From the NCBI GenBank assembly GCA_000711775.1, contig ARYC01001375.1:44092-108091 (forward strand): 64,000 nucleotides of DNA, in the 5' to 3' direction. The position numbers and the translations under genes are program-made. Of the stretch, positions 36,052 to 47,375 are shown one piece after another. Numbering within the stretch: position 1 is the stretch's first letter; each line of letters opens with the position of its first letter. The notes below the pieces were generated by a model. The model was not told the origin of the DNA, did not search any database, and worked only from the letters and a program-made list of their open reading frames with translations. Origin of the DNA: Oxytricha trifallax (Eukaryota; Ciliophora; Spirotrichea; Sporadotrichida; Oxytrichidae).

Positions 36052-37652
36052 TTTTTTAATAATAATATTAATATTAAAACATTAAGGACAAAAGATATAC
36101 AAATTATTATTGATCTAATACAAAAGATTAATTAAATTGAATAATGAAAAAAATATAACCTCGGTTATTTTTTTATTTGCAGTTTGTAGAGAAAAAAGTT
36201 ATTTATTTTGTAAGGAAATGTACTGTTTAAAATAAAATTAACAATTTCAACTTTTTTAAAGCATTTCTGAAATTAATTCTGGTGCTGAAGTCCTTAAGTT
36301 AAATACAATTAAAATCCTTCCCTTTTCAACATAATTATTACTTTTTAAGCTTTTTGTTTTATCTTGCTGTCTTGACTAGTTTCATAAGTTTTTACTATCG
36401 TGCAAATTGAACTTTGCTATTTATCCTTTTATTAATTCAATAATTTAGAGAAGGAAAAACCATCTTTGAATATAATAAAAAGATAAATTTAATTTATTGA
36501 TTTAATTTTTTACTTTATTTAAACCATATCCTATAACTTTCCCTCTCTGTTTCTATATAGATTTTATTTGAATTAAAAAAATCTAAATTATTTCTATATA
36601 TTTTTTCTCTATGGGTATATATTAATTAATATATATTTTTCTAAATATATTTTTCTTGGTAGCTTTATTTGAAGAAAAAAAATAATCTTGCTTATCTTAA
36701 GTGAGAGTTATTTAACTTACAAGCATATTTTAAATTAATTTTAATCTAGGGTATTATGATTGAATCAAAATTAAATCTTAAAATTCTTGAATTTTTTATT
36801 TCAAATATTTATGATCGATAACAAGTGATGGATTTAAATGTTCATTGTTATTAAAAATGGCATATTTCTTTGATTTATATATAATTTTAATATTTAAAGA
36901 TTAATTTAATTATTTGACTTATTTTTCAATTTAATTAAGTTAATTAGTGATATGATTAATTTATTTGATAGCAATTAATAAAGAATTCATTCCAACTATT
37001 TGATATTAATAGCATGGTAGATTTCTTTGAGTAGGGATTCTTGTATATCAATAAATTGTTTTCTCCATCATAAAAAATTTAAGAGGATAGACCTCTATAA
37101 AGATGAAAGTGGCAGAATTTTTTATTATTACAAAAATGTATTCATTCTATACTTGGCTTCCATATTCTTAAGAGGTATGCATAAAATAATTGAAATAATT
37201 GGTAAATTACAGGATATAATTCTTATTAAAAAAGTATAATTCTCCCAAAAATTAAAACAACCATTTAGCCAATTGTTTTTATGATATATTCTCTGTTTAG
37301 AAATAATAAAAATCAAAATTAAAAGTATCAATAATGAGCTAATATTGATATATAATATTGCAGCTTAAACAATAAAATAAAAAATACATTAATATTAAAT
37401 AGCGAAAACACTAATGAAAGCTTAATTTATCAAATCTAATATTATGTGCTATCTTTGATATTGAAGTATTTTATAGAATTTAGGAGTAATGAAAACAAGT
37501 AAATAATTTAAATTCAAATTAATAATAAAGAAGGAAGCAAGTCTCAACAACCACTTCTCCATCTCTAACATAATAAAAAATTTACATTTAAATAACCTCA
37601 ATCATACAAAATCATAAGAAAAACTTTGTAACAAACATCATTTATTAAAAAC
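36052..37652. other. AT-rich intergenic region
   Basis: This is the divergent spacer between the giant gene (-) and the NEK kinase gene (+). It is strongly AT-rich. The overlapping short frames at 37027-37331 on both strands look like chance. Promoters and telomere-addition sites are presumably here, but nothing specific can be identified. Confidence 0.5.
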
Positions 37653-40334
37653 ATGGATAATTACGAGAAAATTTGTGAAATTGGCAAAGGCAGTTTTGGC
37701 TCAGTCTCAAAAATAAAGAGAAAAGCTGATGGAAAGACCCTAGTTTGGAAGGAGTTAAATTACGGGAAAATGTCTGATAAAGAGAAACAGCAATTAGTGT
37801 CTGAGGTCAATATTCTCAGAGAACTTAAACACCCCAATATTGTTCGCTACTACGATAGAATCATTGATAAAGAATCTGCTAAGATTTTCATCGTCATGGA
37901 TTAATTAATGTCAAAAACAATATAGATTAAGAGAATACATAGAATTTATGATTAAGTTATATGGAGTATTGTGAAGGAGGAGACATGGCAGCTCTGATTA
38001 AAAAACACAAGCGTGAGAAATAATATGTTTCTGAAGAGAAAATATGGAAGGTACTTGCGCAAATGATTTCTGGGCTTTATGCATGTCATAGGAAAAAAGA
38101 AGGAAACAGAATCTTGCATAGAGATCTCAAGCCAGGAAATGTTTTCTTTGATGCCACAGGAAATGTAAGAATTGGAGACTTTGGACTCAGTAGAATGATG
38201 GGAGAGGAGTCAGTATTCGCTAACACTCATGTTGGCACGCCCTATTACATGTCCCCTGAACAAATTTCAGATTAAAAGTACAATGAGAAGAGTGAAAAAG
38301 TACTCTCTAATTTGTTTTATTATGATATCTGGTCAGCTGGCTGTGTCATCTACGAGTTGACAGCACTTAGAGCCCCCTTTGAAGCGACAAATTAAATTCA
38401 GCTTGCTATGAAAATTAAGTCAGGAAAGATTGATCCCTTACCTTCGTAGTACTCTGATGAACTATTTAAAGTGATCAAATTAATGATGAGCCTTGAGAAA
38501 GAACAGAGACCTAATGTTGATGAGCTCATGCCACATCCTAAAATAAGCTGTTTCCTCAAGGAATAGTCAATTACAAAAACATAATATGTTGAAATATATA
38601 AATTAAATTGTATCTTTTAATTCAAATTTATTTGTTTTTACTTTAATAAAATTGATATATATTTATTTCTAAAAATATACTATCAAGCTTTATTTAGTAA
38701 TTTAGTTAATTTTTATTTATGAATGAAAGATATGATATCAGCGAGCAAGCATAAAGAAGAAGAATTATTAAAGAAGGACAAAATGATAAAGAAAAAGGAA
38801 TAAGATCTTGCTTAACAACTCAAAGAGCTTGAAGAGAAGGACAAAATGCTCAAAGAGTGGGAAGAGAAATTACTATAAAGACAATCTGCGCTGCTTAAAT
38901 AGCAGTAATAGGTCAGCAATAGCAAAATCAATGAAAGCATAAATATGGTAGTTGAAACACCAGGATTAACAGTGGATAACAGAAATAACCGATTCTCAGA
39001 AAAGATGTATAACTTTCATCAATTTCATGCTCAAATCATCATTAAAATCTGTGTATTTGAATAATAAATAGAGGAGTCTCCTAAAATGAGTACTCAAGTA
39101 TCTAGACGTCCAGAAAGCTTGCGAAGAATGAGTGGAAATTCATAATCAAGAGATGCTCTTCCTTAGAAAGAAATCAGTAAATACGGGGGTTTGGACAGCT
39201 ACAAAAACAACGCTGATATTTATATGAGCAATGACAATTTCCAGAAGGATCGCATCATTGAAAGAAACTATTCAATTAAATACATGTTATAAGTTATTCC
39301 AGCTCAGGTCGTGAGCAATAAATTCTACAAGGAACCTAAAAGTAAATCCCTACTATAATATAAAATATAAAACTCTTAAGAAATAAGAGTAAATAAAATA
39401 ATAGTCAGCAGACTAGCAATCATGGTGCCCCTTTATCTTACAGAAAAGCCCAGACTACCAAAGATTACATCTATTATTTTTAATAATTTTACTTGCCCCC
39501 AACAAGAGAGAAAACCTACCTGAAGCCACCCATCCTCAGAAATCAAGAACAGTAGTAACCTTAATCTAATCAGTTAATTAGACAATCTCAAGAGAGCAAT
39601 TTCAGAATGGGTGGAGGAGCTGATACCCCCACTAATCATCATATGATGAGACCTGCAACATCCTAATCTTCCACTAGTCTAAGAGGCGGCTAATAGCAAT
39701 ACTCAAGCGCTCTGAGTCAGTCAAGAGAGAACAAATCAGGACTATCAAACATTTACTAAAGCAAATATATAAAGCTCAATTTAATTGAAAAATATCTTAT
39801 AGATTGGTGTTAGCGGAACAACAGGCAGACATTCAAGGCAGTCAAGTCGGGAGAGAGTCAATAATTTCTATGGTAATGGAGCTGGAACAGGTGGATACAC
39901 CAATGAAAACAGCTTCTCTAATAATAACGTTAATGTGTCTGGCAGCTATGACTAAAACAATTCTGGCTACATGCATTAAGCGTTTATTTTATGTTGATAT
40001 AATTGCAGTAATACGATAGAGGGACAGTTGGTAATTCAAACTACTAGAAATACCGCATAGATTCTTCTTAAGAACGTAGGAAATTAACTTCTGCTACTAA
40101 TGGCGGTGGGTACTCTGACAGAGAATATTACTTAAAATATATTGTTTATTCATTGCCTTATTTGTTTTAATAATTGCATTTAATCAATAGCAGCAGCAGT
40201 AGTACATGCCAGTGAGGAGATCGTCTGTAAGTGGCTAGTAATAGCACGTCAGCAGTGGAAGCAGCAGCACTAAAAACATCAGAAATGCTCTGGAGGAAAT
40301 AACTCAAAAGATTCAGAATAAATATCTGAAGTGA
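37653..40334 (+). CDS. NEK-family Ser/Thr protein kinase gene, split by at least five IESs
   Basis: It starts [18 protein letters not shown] (glycine loop) and continues with [11 protein letters not shown] (catalytic Lys), [19 protein letters not shown] and [10 protein letters not shown], a complete NEK-type kinase domain. A charged coiled-coil follows ([18 protein letters not shown]), then a long Ser/Gln/Asn-rich tail. It ends QNKYLK with TGA at 40332-40334. The domain becomes continuous only after removing AT-rich inserts bounded by short repeats: 37901-37965 (ATGGA), 38296-38325 (TGA), 38598-38738 (ATAT), 39763-39814 (AGC) and 39976-40007 (TGCA). Further IESs are likely at about 39350-39410 and 40125-40190. 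NEK kinases act on centrosomes, cilia and mitosis; ciliates have many. The substrate is unknown. Confidence 0.88.
37901..37965 (+). other. IES in the NEK kinase gene, 65 bp, pointer ATGGA
   Basis: ATGGA occurs at 37896-37900 and 37961-37965. Removing one copy and the insert gives [11 protein letters not shown], the conserved hinge region of the kinase. Unexcised, the hinge is broken by foreign AT-rich text. Confidence 0.88.
38296..38325 (+). other. Micro-IES in the NEK kinase gene, 30 bp, pointer TGA
   Basis: TGA is at 38293-38295 and 38323-38325. Excision gives KSDIWSAGC, the invariant kinase subdomain IX text. The retained form would insert ten residues there without breaking the frame. 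There is no GT-AG boundary, so an intron is unlikely. Confidence 0.82.
38598..38738 (+). other. IES in the NEK kinase gene, 141 bp, pointer ATAT
   Basis: ATAT is at 38594-38597 and 38735-38738. Joining gives [17 protein letters not shown] in frame, linking the end of the kinase domain to the coiled-coil. The pointer is low in complexity, so the exact edges are less sure. Confidence 0.65.
39763..39814 (+). other. IES in the NEK kinase gene, 52 bp, pointer AGC
   Basis: AGC is at 39760-39762 and 39812-39814. Excision joins SNIYQ to [16 protein letters not shown] in frame. Confidence 0.7.
39976..40007 (+). other. Micro-IES in the NEK kinase gene, 32 bp, pointer TGCA
   Basis: TGCA is at 39972-39975 and 40004-40007. 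Excision joins NNSGYMQ to [13 protein letters not shown] in frame. Retention would cause a frameshift and a TGA. Confidence 0.75.
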
Positions 40335-40767
40335 TCATTCATAGTAGTAAAACTAATAATTATTAACAGTTGGTAATTTGGTATATTTAATTTTAAATTA
40401 TACAGATAATCTTATATTTTGATTGGAATAACTATCAAATAAATATAAGGGTTGCTATTGAAGATTTTGTAAGAAAGTACCTCAGAAAAATAAAAAACAT
40501 TATGACACATAGTATAGTAAAATAATAACAATAATACCTAATATATGTTAAGTTTATACCTTTTAAATAGAATGTTTTACCTTTATATCTATAGACTTTA
40601 AACCGCAAAAATTGATATATAAACTTGTAGATTTATTAGTTAATAAGATGCCATAAAATAACACTTTAGTTTTTATATATAGAATGAGATATAATTGTGT
40701 TGATAATTTAATTGTTGCTTGTATTGTAATTAATAAAAATAAACTATTAAGTAATTTGAATATATAA
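40335..40767. other. AT-rich spacer between the NEK and Q/N-rich genes
   Basis: Non-coding AT-rich DNA; no motif recognised. The minus-strand frame at 40563-40820 overlaps the next gene's start and looks like chance. Confidence 0.5.
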
Positions 40768-43576
40768 ATGAAAGGCAGCACAACAAGCAGCACTGGAAAA
40801 CACAGACAACCAAATAACACTGGCGGCAGCAGTCTGTTCAGAGACTAAGCGCAATCACAGGCAGCTGATGTGGATAAGTGGGGGCATGATCTCTATGAAA
40901 ATATATTGCACGAGGAAAAGGAGATGTAGGAGAAGAGGTCGGTGGGATCCAAGAAGTCTCAAGATTAGTCCTCACATTATTACATGAATAAAATTATAAA
41001 TGAAGTGAGGGGGTTCTGGGGTGTATTCTTTTAATTATGATTTTAGCTATATCAAAACAATGGGAATGCTATGGGTGGTTCATAAGTATAGCGCGATATC
41101 TATAATCAATAACTTTTTATTCGATGGTATAAATAGCAGAAACGAAGGAATAAGTGGGAGCAACAGCTAATCACAGTCGAATGCAGGAAATAAAGAGGGG
41201 CATCACTACTCTCAATCGCAGTCTTATCACAACCCCTCTTCCTCCATGCACCACTAGAATTCCTCTAATCAGAATCAATACAGAGATGATCAATCAACAA
41301 ACAACCTAAACTCTTCTTAACAGCAATAATATCACAATAATCATCACCAGCATACCAACCAGCATCAATCACTTTAAATATATATATATATATATATAAA
41401 TTAGTCACAGACATAAAAACTAAAATATAAATAATAAGATAAATATAGTTATATTTTAATATTTTCAGTATTAGGACGCAATTTATAATGATGTTTATTG
41501 TAAGCCTTCTTTTGGATATTTAAATGATAAAATAAATTCTCTTTATTTTAAAGAACGAATGAAATAAAGTTAATTTATGTAAAATATGAAGTTGATTAGG
41601 AAGTATACTAGTTGCTATAAATACTTAAATTATTTGAAATCACAATCCTACGGAGGAGGTAACTACAACTAAAACAAAAACTTCAATAAAAAGAATAATG
41701 CAGGTGGTGGCTACTATGACAATAACTACCAGTCCTGGGGAGACTAATAATACACTGGCCATTACTCAAGCAGCAACAACAATGTTGGTGGTGGAGACTC
41801 AACTGCTAATAATGCTGCTGGTGGATATAAAGGTGGCAAAGGCAGAGGTAATGGGGGATACAACAATCAAGGTGGCAGTTAATACTACAATAACAATGAA
41901 GGTGGTTACAACAAGAAAGGCACTTAAGGTGGTGGAAAATGGGGGAATAAGATGAGCAATAACAATTAGGGGGCTCCAGGGTTTGGAGGTAACAATAACT
42001 ATTAAAACAGCAGAAACAACAACAGTCATTATGCTAGTGGTGGGGGTTACAATAAGAGTACAAGTGACATTAACAACAGTTCGAATAACCCAACTGGAGG
42101 CAATGTCAGAAATCTCAAGCAAAATTTCAATAATACGATGAATCAGAATACCTTAGATGTTAGTAGCACACTCAATACCACTAATCAAAGAAAAAAGTCG
42201 CATAATATACCGAACAATACTTCAAACACTGGAAATACAGCAAACAGCTCAAACAATAACTTGAACTATTCTAGAGTTGTTAAATAATTTATCATTCAAG
42301 CTTATACAGTAATAAGGTCTTTTAAATTACTTATTTAGCAATAATACTCATCACAGGGTTTCAAAAAGGAAAAGCAAGAAATTGAGTTGAGTTAGGCTAT
42401 ATACGAAGAATCTTTAAAACAAAATGCTGGATTCAACTAAAACTCGGTAAAAATTCTCAAAGATAACATCCTAGTGCAAGTAACAGTGCTACAAATGTTC
42501 TAGGAGATAGTTCAATAATAATCGATTAGGATATATCAGCAACTGCAGATTAAAAATCCACAACCTAAGGAGTTGATGTTAATGGAAATCTTGTCAAATA
42601 TGAGATTGATGATTCTACAGGCAAGCATAGATAAATCCAAATTAAGCAATAGCATCAGAATAAAATCATTTATGTGCTTGACTTAAAATTATAAGGGTAG
42701 GAGACAGCTATTCAAATCGAGGAGTAAGATAACATAGAGGAAATCGTTGATTAGCTTGCCATTTCATTTAAGCTGTCAAAAGAAATGCAGGAAGCTCTAG
42801 AGATACACATTAGAACCTAACTTGAGCAAGAAAACATAGATTATTTAGTTCAACCACCTAAATTTGAACAGAGAGCTCCTAAAGTTTACAGTTCTCCACT
42901 CAATGAAGAAGCAGCATAATATAACGCACTAAATACTTCTACTAATATCATGCTTGCTCCAGCTTTATAGCCTCACTTATCAGGCAAAAGTTTCAGCGAA
43001 AGCTAAATAATTCATTAATTCAATGCTCAAAACATGACTTTCTTCCAGCAACCATCCTTTATTCAGAATAACAGTCTTGGTCCTTCATAAGATCAAATAT
43101 TCTTCAATCCTCCAAACCCAGGAGGCTTTATATTCCCATATTCGCAGTAAACCTCAGGACAAGGACTTTAAGACTTGTCCTCATAAGATTTGTTACTGTA
43201 TAATAAAAATTTCCCAAGCGCAGCTTAGGCACTTTTGTAATAGCACGCTTCTATACCCCCAGCCTTCATGTTCAATAGCCACAACACAAATCAATTTATG
43301 AATACTTCTCCACCTGGCACTATCAATCAGCCATTCCTTAATCCAGCAACTCTCCAACAATAAATGGATGATCTTTCCTTGTAACATACATCTCACAGTG
43401 CTCGCTACAACAAAAACTAAGGCTACAATAGCAATACTGGTGGGTAAAACACTGGAAACTACTCCAACTCTAAAAGTTACCACCAGCACAGTAACAACAA
43501 TAATCATTCATACTCTGGCGGTAACAACCACCCCTCTCACTCTCAACAGCACTCTCAGCAATAAAACTAACTGTGA
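40768..43576 (+). CDS. Q/N/G-rich low-complexity protein gene with five IESs and one frameshift
   Basis: It starts MKGSTTSSTGKHRQPNN at 40768 and ends QQNQL with TGA at 43574-43576. IESs are 40981-41052, 41098-41125, 41373-41643, 42289-42345 and a possible indel near 42447. The joined MDSs total 2381 nt, one base short of 794 codons, fitting a single missing base at the frameshift. N-terminal WGHDLYE is followed by a Q/N/H-rich part, then a Gly/Tyr/Asn-rich part (GGYKGGKGRGNGGYNNQ) resembling RNA-binding RGG/prion-like regions. A more structured C-terminal segment (YVLDLKLQGQETAIQIEEQ, then LSKEMQEALEIHIRTQLEQ) follows. No family is firmly recognised; a role in RNA granules is only a guess from composition. 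Confidence 0.78.
40981..41052 (+). other. IES in the Q/N-rich gene, 72 bp, pointer TAT
   Basis: TAT is at 40978-40980 and 41050-41052. Excision joins QSSHY to QNNGNAMGG in frame; the insert carries an in-frame TGA. Confidence 0.7.
41098..41125 (+). other. Micro-IES in the Q/N-rich gene, 28 bp, pointer CGAT
   Basis: CGAT is at 41094-41097 and 41122-41125. Excision joins GGSQVQRD to GINSRNEGISG in frame. At 28 bp it is not a multiple of three, so retention would shift the frame away from the long open Q/N-rich text. Confidence 0.75.
41373..41643 (+). other. IES in the Q/N-rich gene, 271 bp, pointer AATCAC
   Basis: AATCAC is at 41367-41372 and 41638-41643. Excision joins TNQHQ to SQSYGGGNYNQ in frame. 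The insert begins with a TA microsatellite at about 41378-41398 and has no coding character. Confidence 0.82.
42289..42345 (+). other. Probable IES in the Q/N-rich gene, 57 bp, pointer AATAAT
   Basis: AATAAT is at 42283-42288 and 42340-42345. Excision joins NYSRVVKQ to YSSQGFKKEK. The insert is in frame, so it could also be retained as 19 hydrophobic residues; its AT-rich composition favours an IES. Confidence 0.55.
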
Positions 43577-44320
43577 GGAAGTAAGAAATGTGAAATAGCA
43601 CACAGCTGTTTCAATGAAAATGATTGTTTATTAAACTGTAAATGATAAAAAAAGTAATGATTACTGTCCATAAAATACTGAGTCATAAATAGAATAATAT
43701 TGTAGAAAATGATTGAATATAAAAACAAAACATAAAAACTAAAATATTATATAATTTAATAATAATATTAATACTATATAACATATTTTGGTAAAGATTT
43801 CACTTTTAATTCTTTTAGTTAAAGATCAATTGATATAATTTCTTTATAATAAAAAGTTTTCAAATTAATTTCATAGTACATCACAGTCTTTTTTTTGAAT
43901 TTTCATAAAATATTACTATAAATTAGATACAAAATATTTAGGGTAGTTTAACATATTGAATTTTTTAATTCTAAATTAATATTGTTTGAGTAATATGTAA
44001 ATTTGTACAGAGAGACTATTTAAGAGTATAGAATATCGATTGCCGAAGAAACTGATTAAAAAAGTGAGTTTGTAGATATTTTCTGCTATTACATATCATT
44101 CAACCTTCTGATCATAATAATCATATGTTACATATTACTTCAATATTCATACAATTTACCCCCTAAATCCTTGTGCAGTAGTAATCAAAAGTAAATAAAT
44201 ATAAAGTTAAAATATAAAGGTGCTTAGTAAAGCCTGCGATAAAATATAATGTGATTTGCTTAAAAGATAAATATGCTTGTTTCTATAATATCAATAATTT
44301 TGAAAAGACTATCTATCTCT
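43577..44320. other. AT-rich spacer between convergent genes
   Basis: It lies between the TGA at 43576 (+ gene) and the TGA at 44321 (- gene). It is AT-rich 3'-flanking DNA; nothing recognised. Confidence 0.5.
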
Positions 44321-47279
44321 TCAAAATAGTTGTTCTGGTCCCTGATATTCGACAAATGGAGAAACTGAATCGTTTTAAACTTGTGGGACTTTTCTAGGGG
44401 CAACTGGTTATCTCAAGAATTGATTGCTGTTGTTCAAGTTACAAATTAGTAAAATCAATAGTAACTTATAAAATAATTATAGTGGAGATTCTTCTGTTAG
44501 GTATGGATGGTGCCTAGAAGCTATCATTCTTGCTTGGTGTCACTGAAGTGGAAGAACCAGACATATTAGCTTTTTCTAAACTTTGTTCGAATTTGTTAAG
44601 TGATGAATCGAATTTCTTCATTATAAAGCTTGATGGAGTTGGAGAAGTCAACTTGCCTAGATTGGACTGCATTTGAGCATAGGTCTGATTTTAGGGTCTA
44701 TAAACTTCTGAGGATTCGTTTAATTGATAAGAGGACTTGAATCTCTCAAGTGTTGTCTGACCTTTCACTTGCTTAGTGGGGGTCTGCTTTGGAGTCTATC
44801 TTGGAGTGTTTCTAAGTGAAGCGTTTCTGGAGTTTATTAAGTTTATAAATATAGTAAGAAGTTAGATTGAGAATTGTTGTCAAAGACGTAGCGCTATGAG
44901 GAGGATAGTTAAGGTCTCATTCTTCTCTTGCCCTTTTGACTTTGCATAATGATGCTTTAATACTTCAATTAGTTGTTCTTGTTATAAGCGCTTGTAGGAT
45001 TTTAAGTTAACGATGAATAAGTGAAGCCAGAGTAATCTTCCTGATATTGAACTATACTCGAACCATCTTAATTTAAGAACGAGTTGATCTTAGAATCTTT
45101 CTCATCGTCTTGGTTAAAGTCTACTTGCTAAATTGTGATTTTTGGACATTAGTTCATGAAATTAGATTTCTTAGAAGGCTTTATTTGGCTTCCATTGAAT
45201 GAAAACTCAGAATTTTCTTCGTTATTAATTAATTTTGGACCATCAGATGAACAATTAAAACTAAAATGAGTAAAGTAAAATTACTTCTTAAAAGTCTAAT
45301 GGTTTAGAATGTGCATTATGTTACAAGGGGTAAAAATTTATACTTTGGGTATTAATAACTTTTGAATTATTTTTAAAGTATATCAAATTGAGAAATATAA
45401 CTTCTAATGTTATCTTATATGTTTTTTTGATCAATTTGAAAAAGTTTATATTTCAGAATTATAATTTGGGATTTTATCTTTATCTTAATCATTTTATCTT
45501 ATCTAATCTATATTTCTTCAAATAGAGACAAACAATATTTGTATTATATTGGTAAAAACTATATGTGTTATCTTTTTGTAATAATATTTGTCAAAAAATT
45601 GTTCAGTGTTTAAAAAAATAATCAATTAAAATTAAGAGTTTAAATCTCTAATGCTATGATTACTGACTGCATCTTCGTTTTTTGGAGTAATAATCTAAAC
45701 GACTTCCTACTTCTTAAGTTATAATATAGTGAAAAATGAACTATAAATATGAACTATTAATCTGTAATAGTCATTGGGTTAAATATGTTCAACTTTTTAT
45801 CTCTTATCTTGTAGCAATATTTCCAAATCGCTCTTTTCCTAAATCTCAATAACTTAACTTTTTGGGACTATATCCTAATCAATACTTTAATTAAGCTCTT
45901 AATTATTAAGAATGAGTTGTTATACACAGTCTTCTATCATAACTTCATTGTTATTGCTAATATTATTGATTATTTCAACAGTACCCGATGTGTTTTACCA
46001 TTACAGGTCTCCAACAGGTACTCTCTTTCTCTTTTTTGGATTTAAATTAAAGATATCCTTAATATTTTATTGTTACATTGATTTCCCAGGGACTGGAGTA
46101 CCCTTTCCACTGCCTAGCCCAGTCAAACTATCAATAAAAGAAGTAGGAGTGTTGTTCTAAAGTGAGTTAATTAACTTCTTCCTGATTTCAATATCAAACT
46201 TAGATAGAGATTCCTCTAGCTTGGAGACAAGTAGATAAATGGGAATGTTTAATTATTCACTTAATTGCCTTAAATTGTTAACATCCTCAAAGATTTCTTG
46301 TTAAATTTGTGTTTCTAGGGATTAATTGAAAGTAAACATTGTTACTTAATTATATCCACTCATGTTGGATCTCAGGTAACATCTGAGCCTGCTTAAAAAT
46401 TCAGATTTTAAGCAAAAGGAAACAATGTGTCTTTCAAACTATAAATAAAGGTTTATGCTTAAAATTATTTGAAATACCTTCTTTGAATCATCAAAACCCA
46501 GGGTTATTAAGTTTTAAATGATATAGTTCATGATTAAGCAGTTTGATATGTCGAAATATCTCATATTAATATTGCTTTTCAATGTCTATGCTGAATTATT
46601 TACGAGTAGGTTGCTATTATATAAATAAATTAAAGGAATAAAAAATCATTTTTTAATTTCAAGATTATAAATTAAAAATAGCTTAAATTTATTCAAATAT
46701 AAAGATATTTATTCAGAGTGTGATTTAAAAATGATATTCAATTTATATTAAAAACATGGCAAAAAATACTTTTTCAAAGAATTTATTTTTTTAATTACTT
46801 AATTTCTAAATTTACAATAATTTCATCAATTATTAAGGTCCATTTGTCACTATATCTTGGCTTTTAGATAAAATTATGATAATTTTATTAAAAATCTCTT
46901 ACCTTGTAATCTTAGTATTAGTGATGGAGCTGTTTATTTATTCTGATTGAGTATATTTATGAAACTCATTTCTAGAGGCCAAATCTCTCAAATTGTTTTC
47001 CAAAGTAAAAGCCAAACCATTAGTCATTAACTAGAAAGTCATTCTTTCTTTTTCATCTTTCAATGAAAAAGCAACTTTATTTATGTTTGACAAGAGGTTT
47101 TGTAGGGTAGTAGGCAGATTAGTTTTTGAGTATATTGTTTACATTTTTATTCAATTATAGTTTTGGCGCGAATCAGGAAATAAATAAGTTAATAATAAAT
47201 TTAATCATTAAACCTCCTTATGCAAATCTTTGACACTTGAGGTGATAGTATCAGAGATCTGTTATTGCAAAATATACAT
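44321..47279 (-). CDS. Unrecognised coiled-coil / Ser-Thr-Pro-rich protein gene with IESs or introns
   Basis: Start ATG at 47277-47279 (MYILQQQISDTITSSVKDL) and TGA at 44321-44323. Coding blocks in order are: 47279-47215; about 47145-46910 (helical, SLKDEKERMTFQLMTNG, ending at a GTAAGAG donor); about 46370-46085 (EDVNNLRQLSEQL, KLEESLSKFDIEIRKKLI, then GLGSGKGTPVPGK); about 45260-44864 (KITIQQVDFNQDDEKDS); 44834-44480 (NTPRQTPKQTPTKQVKGQTT); and a last block ending PFVEYQGPEQLF. A 29-bp IES at 44835-44863 is clear; other gaps are unresolved. The text suggests a helical N-terminus and a disordered phospho-rich C-terminus. The family is not recognised. Only 96 bp separate its start from the stop of the next gene. 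Confidence 0.65.
44835..44863 (-). other. Micro-IES, 29 bp, pointer AGTT (AACT on the coding strand)
   Basis: AGTT is at 44831-44834 and 44860-44863. Excision joins NNSQSN to SRNASLRNTPRQTP in frame on the minus strand. Confidence 0.72.
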
Positions 47280-47375
47280 ATTTATAAAAGACGCTTTAAT
47301 TGAGTATTATTTTTCACAATCACAAAACATATAGATTTAAATCCCATACTCTGACATATGCAATCGCTTCTCTAC

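Noticed and set aside
41375-41400. TA-dinucleotide run as a possible regulatory site
   Set aside because: It lies inside an IES and is a simple microsatellite.
41799-42122. Minus-strand open frame of 107 codons
   Set aside because: It is the complement of the Gly/Asn-rich part of the Q/N-rich gene; the Val/Thr/Ile repeats come from GTT/ATT complements of Asn and Gly codons.
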